The notes beneath the pieces were generated by a model. The model worked only from the letters and a program-made list of their open reading frames with translations, was not told where the DNA came from and did no database searches. Both the position numbers and the translations under genes were made by a program. This document shows, piece after piece, positions 43,693 to 50,960 of a stretch of 62,593 nt of DNA; the stretch's first letter is position 1; each line of letters opens with the position of its first letter. The stretch lies in assembly GCA_017503235.1 (NCBI GenBank), contig JAFVTL010000041.1, forward strand, positions 1 to 62,593, written 5' to 3'. The stretch comes from Bacteroidaceae bacterium (GTDB lineage: Bacteria; Bacteroidota; Bacteroidia; Bacteroidales; Bacteroidaceae).

Positions 43693-43723
43693 CAAATATA
43701 ACAAATTTCTGTTACTCAGGCAA
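43693..43723 (-). promoter_or_regulatory. promoter TTG-N20-TATATTTG for the 94/86-residue pair
   Basis: On the minus strand TTG (43723-43721), 20 bp, then TATATTTG (43700-43693). The -33 part lies inside the last codons of cassette C, so the pair can be transcribed when C is silent. Confidence 0.6.
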
Positions 43724-45064
43724 TTCTGACAAAGGTTTTATTCGGCTTGCATACTTGCTCCAGTTTGTCGCTGATTTGTATGCCGAAACCGAGGCATCGG
43801 GAACGTATATAAGGAATGAATCGCTTGTGTTTATAAATATATCCTGTATTGTAGGCGGCGTTATTGCTTCGCATATAATTGTCTGCAATGAATAACAATT
43901 TCTGAAAGCGGCATACGTAATTTCTGTAATGCTGCTTGGTAATTTCATATAATACAATCTCTTACACCCATCGAATGCGTATGACAATGTAGTTATCTTT
44001 CCAAGACTTTCTACTCGCTCTATGTTTGTATTGAGAAACGCATTCGCACCGATTGATTCTAAGTTTGGCAAGTCTACAACCATGTTCACTATTGTTCCTT
44101 GAAACGCACTATCCATCACTTTAATGCTCTTTGGCAGGTTAATGTCAACAAGGTTGGTACAATTACCAAAACAAGATTTCCCTAATTCAGTAATTGTTTC
44201 TGGTAATACAACAGATGTTAAGTTTGGATTACCACTGAAACAATATTCGGGGATAGAGGTAATCGTACCCAAATTAGTAATTTTACCAATCTTTACATCT
44301 TGAAATGCGTATAACCCTATTGATGTCAATTTAGGAAGGCTCAATTCGTCAATCACTAATGTTGAACATAATCGAAAAGCATAATTTCCAATGCTTGTAA
44401 ATCCATCATTAAAAGGAACTGATTCAAGATTAGAACATTTGTCAAAACAGTTATTTCCAATAGTAGTTATTTTGCCCCAATTAACTACCGAAACGACTCC
44501 TGATGTGGAAAACGCTACATTGCCAAGACTTACGAGATTAGGCAAATCAACTACCATTGGAGCTGGTACTTTGTTGAAAGACGAACCTCCAATAGTATTT
44601 ATTGATTTTGGTAGGTTTATTTCAGCAAGTGCAGTACAACCTTGAAATACTTCTGCATCAATAGTAGTGACCGTATCGGGTATAACAACAGAAGTTAGTT
44701 TTTTACAACCATAGCAACTTCTATAACTAAGAATTGTAATTTTACCTAAAGAATGAATTTTAGTTACACCAGATTCATAAAAAGCATGGCTGCCAAAACT
44801 TGTCAAGTTGGGAAAATTGACTTCTATTTCAAGAGGAGTGCCGTTTATTATAAAAGCACCTATCTTTGTTAAAGATTCAGGTAAATTTACCGAGGTTAGG
44901 CTTGTGCAATTTTGAAATAATCGTTCGCCTATTTCTGTTAGTCCTTCGGGCAATCTCGCACTTACCAAATTAGTACAATCTCTAAAGGCATGGGCAGCTG
45001 TTCTCTTCAATCCTGTAAATAATTCCAACTCATCAAACGACGTTATCTCCGTGTTCGAGCCGAA
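43712..45064 (-). CDS. silent tail-fibre tip cassette C (headless)
   Basis: 450 residues in frame from inversion site 3 (FGSNTEITSFDELELFTGL). It consists of BspA-type leucine-rich repeats and ends in AYKSATNWSKYASRIKPLSEL, the same cap as A and B. It is the longest of the three tips. An open frame extends upstream to 45181, but that part is antisense to the recombinase gene and not part of the cassette. It has no expression signals of its own. Confidence 0.85.
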   Translation of the reverse strand, partial: FGSNTEITSFDELELFTGLKRTAAHAFRDCTNLVSARLPEGLTEIGERLFQNCTSLTSVNLPESLTKIGAFIINGTPLEIEVNFPNLTSFGSHAFYESGVTKIHSLGKITILSYRSCYGCKKLTSVVIPDTVTTIDAEVFQGCTALAEINLPKSINTIGGSSFNKVPAPMVVDLPNLVSLGNVAFSTSGVVSVVNWGKITTIGNNCFDKCSNLESVPFNDGFTSIGNYAFRLCSTLVIDELSLPKLTSIGLYAFQDVKIGKITNLGTITSIPEYCFSGNPNLTSVVLPETITELGKSCFGNCTNLVDINLPKSIKVMDSAFQGTIVNMVVDLPNLESIGANAFLNTNIERVESLGKITTLSYAFDGCKRLYYMKLPSSITEITYAAFRNCYSLQTIICEAITPPTIQDIFINTSDSFLIYVPDASVSAYKSATNWSKYASRIKPLSELPE

Positions 45065-45065
45065 C
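45014..45065 (-). repeat. inversion site 3
   Basis: Inverted copy of site 1 with the core at 45065-45053, matching site 1 closely over 52 bp (GTCGTTTGATGAGTTGGAA). It ends 22 bp from the recombinase ATG. Confidence 0.85.
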
Positions 45066-45087
45066 TTTTTGTATCTTCGACTAAAAA

Positions 45088-46248
45088 ATGAAAAAGATTC
45101 GTTACCGCTACGTCTACAACCGGAAAAAGAAATTGAACGCTCAAGGTACGGCACTCGTACAGATTGAAGCCTCTCTTCCATACCGAAAAATCTATATCAG
45201 CACAAGGGTGTACGTCCGACCGGAAGAATGGGACAACAACACCGCCATGATAATCAATCATCCAAACGCCATGCAACTGAATGCCTATATCGGGAAGTTG
45301 CGAATCAAGTTGGAACAGACAGAAATGTCCTTGTGGCAACGAGGTATTATCCCAACTTTGCTACAACTGAAGCAAGTGTCATGTGACGATAGAAGCGTTA
45401 CCTCTTCATTCTGCCAGTTCGCGACATCGGCCATAAAACTTTCACAACGTAAGCCGGAAACGAAACGCAGTCTGCTCGGAACACTGGCAATTCTTGCCAA
45501 CTTCATGCCGGGATATGACTGGGGCGACCTGAATTACTCTTTCCTCAAGAACCTCGAACAATACCTGTTGGCCAAGGGCTCCGCAGTCAATACCATCGCC
45601 AAGCACCTCCGCAATGTCCGCACACTGATAGGAGAGGCCATGTCGCAAGGGTACATATCCTCCGACGAGAATCCTTTCCGTTCCTTCAAGATACACTACG
45701 AGAACCGGCCGCACCGATTTCTGAATCCCGACGAACTGAGAAGAATGGAGAATGTACGTGTGACTGGTAAGCTCGCCCATGTACGCGATGCGTTCCTGTT
45801 TTGCTGTTACACAGGCTTGCGGTACTCAGATTTCCGCCTACTTCGTGAAGACAGCTTTCTGAAGATAAAGGGTAACATGTGGCTGCACATCAAGACGGAG
45901 AAGACCGGATACGACCTTAAAATACCTCTGCATCTCGTGTTTGGCGGTAAGGCATTGGAAATCCTTTCCCGTTATCCGTCCGTAGAAACATTCTCCGACA
46001 TCCGCTCCAACGCAGAAACCAACCGCCGGCTACGTGAACTGCAACAGATGGCCAAGATAAAGACCAGGGTGACATTCCACACCGCCCGGCATACCTGTGC
46101 CACCCTCCTTTGTCACCAAGGGGTACCGATAACTACAGTGCAGCGCATCTTAGGACATACGAAACTGACCACCACACAGCTCTACTCCGAAGTGATGGCA
46201 GACACGATCGTGAAGGACTTGAAGAATGTTAAGAAGAATTACCGATAA
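45088..46248 (+). CDS. tyrosine recombinase, probable fibre invertase
   Basis: 386 residues. An N-terminal arm-binding domain (about 1-90) and SAM-like core-binding domain (100-200) precede a catalytic domain with all active residues: R245 (TGLRYSDF), K269 region, H331 and R334 (FHTARHTC), H357 (LGHTKL) and Y366. It starts 22 bp outside inversion site 3, the place of the enzyme in shufflons. The prophage has a second, different recombinase at its end for integration, so this one is free to serve inversion. No room exists for a full promoter between site 3 and the start, so transcription must come from inside the invertible region. Confidence 0.85.
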   Translation: MKKIRYRYVYNRKKKLNAQGTALVQIEASLPYRKIYISTRVYVRPEEWDNNTAMIINHPNAMQLNAYIGKLRIKLEQTEMSLWQRGIIPTLLQLKQVSCDDRSVTSSFCQFATSAIKLSQRKPETKRSLLGTLAILANFMPGYDWGDLNYSFLKNLEQYLLAKGSAVNTIAKHLRNVRTLIGEAMSQGYISSDENPFRSFKIHYENRPHRFLNPDELRRMENVRVTGKLAHVRDAFLFCCYTGLRYSDFRLLREDSFLKIKGNMWLHIKTEKTGYDLKIPLHLVFGGKALEILSRYPSVETFSDIRSNAETNRRLRELQQMAKIKTRVTFHTARHTCATLLCHQGVPITTVQRILGHTKLTTTQLYSEVMADTIVKDLKNVKKNYR

Positions 46249-46263
46249 ATTAAACGACTGATG

Positions 46264-46285
46264 ACGGCGCTGTTTCGCTGTTTTT
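46264..46285 (+). terminator. terminator after the recombinase gene
   Basis: ACGGCG-ctgttt-CGCTGT with T4, a short stem with one G-U pair, directly followed by late promoter D. Confidence 0.55.
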
Positions 46286-46322
46286 GTGTCCTACGGCAAT
46301 CCTCATTTTAAACGTAAGTTTG
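46286..46322 (+). promoter_or_regulatory. predicted late promoter D (GTGTCC-N23-TAAGTTTG)
   Basis: GTGTCC at 46286-46291 and TAAGTTTG at 46315-46322, 19 bp before the muramidase ATG. Follows a terminator T tract as in promoters B and C. Confidence 0.7.
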
Positions 46323-46341
46323 TGTTATAAAATCAAAATTT

Positions 46342-46872
46342 ATGGCACAAGCAGATCTTCTTATTCCTTTTGTCCTTTCATGGGAGGGTGGTTATGTGAA
46401 TAATCCTGATGATAAAGGTGGACCCACTAATATGGGTGTTACTTTATCAACGTATTCACGATATTGCCGATATAAGGCTTATCCTCGTCCTACAATAGAG
46501 AGGCTTCAGAACTTACCCATGGATACATGGCGCGAAATCTTCAAAATATTCTATTGGAATGTTTGTCGTGCTGATGAAATCGAGAACCAGGCAATCGCTA
46601 ATCTGGTCGTCGATTGGTTTTGGTGCTCCGGCAAGTGGGCGATAAAATATACTCAGCAAGTATTAGGCGTTGAACCCGATGGTATAGTTGGTCCTATCAC
46701 ATTGGATGCTCTGAACTCCATGAGTTCGTTGGATCTATTCGCCAGCTTATGGAAGAAACGAGAACTTCACTTCATAGCTTTGGCTCATCGTAAGGGGCAA
46801 GGACAATTCTTAAAAGGGTGGTTGAACCGACTGCATTCGATAAGATATTACGGACTGATCAATAATGAGTGA
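46342..46872 (+). CDS. endolysin, GH108-type muramidase
   Basis: 176 residues. FVLSWEGGYVNNPDDKGGPT near 10-29 is the catalytic start of glycoside hydrolase family 108, with E15 as catalytic acid. A C-terminal part (VLGVEPDGIVGPITLDAL) is a short peptidoglycan-binding motif of the usual family form. It cleaves glycan strands of peptidoglycan for lysis after the holin opens the membrane. No signal peptide, so it depends on the holin. First gene of the late unit D. Confidence 0.9.
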   Translation: MAQADLLIPFVLSWEGGYVNNPDDKGGPTNMGVTLSTYSRYCRYKAYPRPTIERLQNLPMDTWREIFKIFYWNVCRADEIENQAIANLVVDWFWCSGKWAIKYTQQVLGVEPDGIVGPITLDALNSMSSLDLFASLWKKRELHFIALAHRKGQGQFLKGWLNRLHSIRYYGLINNE

Positions 46873-47410
46873 GGAGAAATTACTATCGGTCGAGGAGTTT
46901 AATAACCAAGTAACCAAATGGGCATTGGTTATTAAAAGTAAGTCAAGACGTACTCTTGCTTCTAATACTCGTTCTTCCGGCCGATTGGCTACCAATATTG
47001 ATAAATTCGTTGACAAACTGTCTGACCATGACCCTGCATATAAAGTCAAGTTTAACTTCCTTCGATATGGGGTATATCGAAGTTATGGTGCCGGACGTGG
47101 ATATGTCATAGTCAATGGTAGGCCGGTTCGTGGATATCGTGTACGCTCAGATAAAGAAATTCGAAATAAAGTGTTTGGTTTGGCGGCTGGAGAGATGTTG
47201 AAGAAGGGTTATTCTGTCCGTGATATCAATACAGCCAAATATGTAGATAAGAATGATTTGCGTGTAGCGCGTAAACCTTTGGATTGGATAGACCAACATA
47301 TCAATTCCGATATGGATACGTTGGCCGATTTGGTTCAAGAGTTTTATGGTGATGAAGCATTGAGACAAATGCTGCAGGATTTTGATAAACTTAAAATCAA
47401 AAAGAAATGA
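46865..47410 (+). CDS. virion assembly protein between lysin and tape measure
   Basis: 181 residues, basic. The segment RYGVYRSYGAGRGYVIVNG near 62-80 is typical of small tail or neck proteins preceding tape measure genes in Bacteroidetes phages. It overlaps the lysin stop by eight bases and the tape measure start by four. Its exact part is uncertain; a tail assembly chaperone or HK97 gp10-like joining protein are options. Confidence 0.55.
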   Translation: MSEEKLLSVEEFNNQVTKWALVIKSKSRRTLASNTRSSGRLATNIDKFVDKLSDHDPAYKVKFNFLRYGVYRSYGAGRGYVIVNGRPVRGYRVRSDKEIRNKVFGLAAGEMLKKGYSVRDINTAKYVDKNDLRVARKPLDWIDQHINSDMDTLADLVQEFYGDEALRQMLQDFDKLKIKKK

Positions 47411-50400
47411 GTAATAACAAGGACGTTAAAAGGGGCATTGTTCTCTATATAGATGGCAAGGCCGTTAAGAATGATGTTACAGCCATCAAGGCTGAACTCA
47501 AGAAACTGACCAAGGAGTTGGACCATATGGCTATCGGTTCGCGTGAGTATAACGAACAGATGGCCAAAATCCGAGATTTGAATGCAATCATTAAACAGCA
47601 TAAAGCAGAAATTAGAGCTGTCAATGAAGAGCAGCATCTTTCTCTCTCTAAGGGTGTCGATTTGTTCAATAAATATGCTGCATCTGTTACGGCTGTTGTC
47701 GCTGCTTTGACTGGAGTGGTTCTGAAGTTAAATTCATTCCGCAAAATGTTGCACGAGAGAGAGGATGCTAAGGCTAATTTGATGGCACTTACTGGTCTCG
47801 ATGATGATTCTATCGGTTGGCTTGAACAACAAGCGGTAGAGTTATCCACGACAATGGATAAGAGTGGCCTTCGTATCAGACAAAGCGCATCTAAAATTCT
47901 GGAAGCGTATATGCTCGTTGGTTCCAATAAACCGGAACTACTTGCAGATAAAGAGGCTTTGAATGCAGTTACTATTGAGGCTATGCGCTTGTCCTCTGCT
48001 TCCGGAATGGATTTGAAGCAATCTGTTAATGCCGTTACGACTGCTCTGAATCAGTATGGTGCAGGTGCTGATAAGGCTGCTAAATATGTGAATGTGCTGG
48101 CTGCAGGTTCAAAAGTTGGTGCTTCTGCTGTAGATGCACAAACTTCTGCCATCTTAAAGGCTGGTACAATTGCAGCTACTAGTAACATCCCTCTTGAGCA
48201 GCTTGTAGGTACCATTGAAATGCTCGGTGAAAAGGGTATCAAAAATGAAATTGCCGGTACGGGATTGAAAACCTTCTTCACTCGATTAGCCACTGGAGCC
48301 GCTGATACGAACCCGAAGGTCGTGGGGCTTTATACAGCTTTGGATAACCTTAATCAAAAAGTGAAAGAGGCCGAGATGCAACAAGTCGGTGGCGGTACTA
48401 CTTTGCTTAAAAAATTGTTTGGTGATGAAGGGATGCAGACTGCAATGATTCTAACCCAAAATGCGGATAAGGTTCGATATTATACAGAAGCGGTTACGGA
48501 TACCAATATTGCGATGGAGCAAGCAGCTATCAATTCCGATACTGCTGCAGCGAAGCTTGAGCAGGTTAAAAATGAGTTGAATGAGCAGGGTATTGTCCTG
48601 ATGAAAGAGTTGAACCCTGCAATAACATCTTTCTTGAATCGTTTGGTGAACTGGTCAAGATATACCGTTTCCCTTGTTAAATTCATTGCGGACAATCGAA
48701 CAGCTTTGAGCCTATTGACTACAAGTGTAGTCCTCTATACTACATGGGTCAATAGGAAGAACATTGCAGATAAAATGCAATTGTTCTGGAATCAGAAATT
48801 GTTGGTATCGTTCAGGGCTTTGAATACAACAATGAAGGCTAATCCTTATGTGTTGTTGGCTGCTGGTGTTATTACTGCAGTAGGTGTACTCGCGGATCTT
48901 AAGCGTAAGCAAGATGCGGTTACACAATCAATGCGGTCAATGGATTCTATCAATAAAAAATCTACAGAGGACTTTGATAAGCAGGCTTCGAGGGTTGAGT
49001 TGTTGACCAAGATAGTTCATAATAATAACATGTCGCTGAATACTCGCAGAGAGCGGTTAGAAGAATTGAAGTCTATAGTTCCTGGTTATAATGCTCAGTT
49101 AACAGAAGAAGGTAAGATTATTCAGGATAACACCGATGCAATAAAGGATTATCTCGTTCAATTGGAGAAGCAGATAAAATTGAAGTCTGCTGAAGATGAA
49201 TTGACAGAGTTGCTTGGTAAACAGCGAAAAGTAGAGAACCGCTTGAGAAGCGAGGAAGAAGCGGCCTTAAAGGCTAAGAACAATTTATTGGCGGCTCAAA
49301 CATCAGCATCGCTTCAAGCGTCTAGACTTGGTACTTCGGGTATGAAAACGATGTATGGTGCTTTGGCTCAAGCCCCTAAAACCATGCAAGCTGAATACAG
49401 CAAAGCTGCAGCAGCAGTTTCGGCGACAAAGACGGAGTTGGATGGTTTGGCAAAAGCCATTGGTGTTATCCAAAAAGAAGTGAGTGACCGTAAACTTGAT
49501 TTGACAGGCTCAAATGATTCCGGTGACGATGATGATAAATGTCCAAAGTGTGGCAATAATCCTTGTACTTGTTTGAAGGTTGTTGAGAACGAAGGTGCCG
49601 TAAAAAAGCAGCTTCAGCAGTTGGAGATAGAGCATGGCCGACGAATAGCAGAGATAAAGATTGAGTATCTTGAAGACGATAACATGACGCAATCTGAGTA
49701 CAACAAACGTATTCAAGATGCTGAATTGCAATTACTCAATGAGAAATTGAAAGTAATGGGATTGGAAGAATCACAACGTCAGCAGTTGTATGAAAGGTTG
49801 TTGGATATGCAAATCAAGCAGAGAGATACTTCTAGGAAGCAGGCGTTGGATGAGACAAAAGAAACTCTTTCCGCTAATCAAAAGAAGTTCCAGTTAGAGG
49901 CTGAACAATTGGGAAAAGACTATAAGAACCGTTTGATTACCCGTGAGGACTTCTTGAAAAAATTACTTGAGCTTCAAAAAATCTATGAGATTGCCGGCAA
50001 TACACCAGAGGTGTTGACACCGGAGCAACAAAAGGTGATTGACGAGTATTTGGATAAACTGGATGAAGTGATTGATAGATATAAAGGTGCTGCCGAACTA
50101 ACGGAGAAATGGAGAGAGATTACTATAAGAGCATGGAATGACGCAGAAGCATGGGCGGAAATGTCATTCGATGATATGGAGGTGTTATTGAGAGAATTGA
50201 CAAAGAGTTTGTTTAATTTGGCTGATGGATTTGACACAAATCAAGATAAATTGGCTGCATTGGCGACATTCGGGAGCGCCTATATGATTCAATTAGGAGC
50301 TGCTGTCGGTCAAACTCTTGGTGGGGCGAAGGAGTCTTTGGGTGATTTCTTAAAGTCCTCTTTGCAAATGGTTCTTGAAGTCATTAAACAACAACTCATC

Positions 50401-50958
50401 GCAGAACAGGCCGCTGCTATCGCTTCAGTTACGATGAAAGAAATCACTTCGAAAGGCTTCATCGGTATTGCGACTGCTGCAGCTAAAATCGCTCTCATTA
50501 CAGCATCCTTTGAAGCGGCAAAAACAGCTATCGGCAATTTCTACACAGGTGGCTACACTGGTTCCGGTGATTGGGATGAACCCCAAGGTATTGTTCACTC
50601 CAACGAATTCGTGGCGAACCGCTATGCAGTGGCAAACCCTGCAGTTCGTCCGGTACTTGACTTGATTGATCAGGCGCAGCGTTCCGGTACTATTGCCAAT
50701 CTGACGGGTAATGATATCGCTGCAGTGGCGGGTTCTCGGTCGATGCCTGTGACGCAAACACCGGTGGTTGTGAACTCAACTTCACAACCAAATGACAGAG
50801 AACTAATACAAACCATCCGTGATTTGCGCCAGGTTATTTCTCGCTTGTCCGGTCGTCTTGATGAACCGATAGAGGCTGTAGGTGTCATCAGTGGCCGACA
50901 TGGTTGGAGAGCTAAACTCGATGAATACGACCAGTTGTTGAACAATAAATCAAGATAA
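47407..50958 (+). CDS. tail tape measure protein (TP901 type)
   Basis: 1183 residues. An N-terminal coiled coil (1-90) is followed by the TP901 core at about 120-330, with GLRIRQSASKILEAYML and NIPLEQLVGTIEMLGEKGIK. Hydrophobic segments occur near 435-450 and 475-490. Long helices fill the rest. A short zinc ribbon, CPKCGNNPCTC, lies near 712-722, unusual for the family. The protein sets tail length and is ejected with the DNA. At roughly 1.5 angstrom per residue it predicts a tail near 175 nm, a rule-of-thumb estimate. Confidence 0.9.
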   Translation: MSNNKDVKRGIVLYIDGKAVKNDVTAIKAELKKLTKELDHMAIGSREYNEQMAKIRDLNAIIKQHKAEIRAVNEEQHLSLSKGVDLFNKYAASVTAVVAALTGVVLKLNSFRKMLHEREDAKANLMALTGLDDDSIGWLEQQAVELSTTMDKSGLRIRQSASKILEAYMLVGSNKPELLADKEALNAVTIEAMRLSSASGMDLKQSVNAVTTALNQYGAGADKAAKYVNVLAAGSKVGASAVDAQTSAILKAGTIAATSNIPLEQLVGTIEMLGEKGIKNEIAGTGLKTFFTRLATGAADTNPKVVGLYTALDNLNQKVKEAEMQQVGGGTTLLKKLFGDEGMQTAMILTQNADKVRYYTEAVTDTNIAMEQAAINSDTAAAKLEQVKNELNEQGIVLMKELNPAITSFLNRLVNWSRYTVSLVKFIADNRTALSLLTTSVVLYTTWVNRKNIADKMQLFWNQKLLVSFRALNTTMKANPYVLLAAGVITAVGVLADLKRKQDAVTQSMRSMDSINKKSTEDFDKQASRVELLTKIVHNNNMSLNTRRERLEELKSIVPGYNAQLTEEGKIIQDNTDAIKDYLVQLEKQIKLKSAEDELTELLGKQRKVENRLRSEEEAALKAKNNLLAAQTSASLQASRLGTSGMKTMYGALAQAPKTMQAEYSKAAAAVSATKTELDGLAKAIGVIQKEVSDRKLDLTGSNDSGDDDDKCPKCGNNPCTCLKVVENEGAVKKQLQQLEIEHGRRIAEIKIEYLEDDNMTQSEYNKRIQDAELQLLNEKLKVMGLEESQRQQLYERLLDMQIKQRDTSRKQALDETKETLSANQKKFQLEAEQLGKDYKNRLITREDFLKKLLELQKIYEIAGNTPEVLTPEQQKVIDEYLDKLDEVIDRYKGAAELTEKWREITIRAWNDAEAWAEMSFDDMEVLLRELTKSLFNLADGFDTNQDKLAALATFGSAYMIQLGAAVGQTLGGAKESLGDFLKSSLQMVLEVIKQQLIAEQAAAIASVTMKEITSKGFIGIATAAAKIALITASFEAAKTAIGNFYTGGYTGSGDWDEPQGIVHSNEFVANRYAVANPAVRPVLDLIDQAQRSGTIANLTGNDIAAVAGSRSMPVTQTPVVVNSTSQPNDRELIQTIRDLRQVISRLSGRLDEPIEAVGVISGRHGWRAKLDEYDQLLNNKSR

Positions 50959-50960
50959 TT

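Larger units (their letters stand above)
40848..45065. other. invertible tail-fibre region (three-cassette shufflon)
   Basis: Three copies of a site with the identical core GTTCGGCTCGAAC lie at 40848 (plus), 42812 (minus) and 45065 (minus). Each starts an in-frame leucine-rich-repeat cassette; only A is joined to the fibre gene. Inversion between sites 1 and 2 would attach cassette B (fibre of 1825 residues); between 1 and 3, cassette C (1977 residues). A tyrosine recombinase gene starts 22 bp outside the last site. Switching is predicted, not observed. Confidence 0.85.

Noticed and set aside
40848-45065. Diversity-generating retroelement as the cause of fibre variation
   Set aside because: No reverse transcriptase frame and no template repeat with adenine-biased differences were seen; whole inverted cassettes and a recombinase explain the pattern better.
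45065-45181. N-terminal 39 residues of the open frame that contains cassette C
   Set aside because: Antisense to the start of the recombinase gene and without homology to the other cassettes; it is a chance extension upstream of the site.
7040-46248. Two separate prophages because of two integrases
   Set aside because: Only one pair of att repeats exists, gene modules do not repeat, and the internal recombinase sits at the inversion sites.
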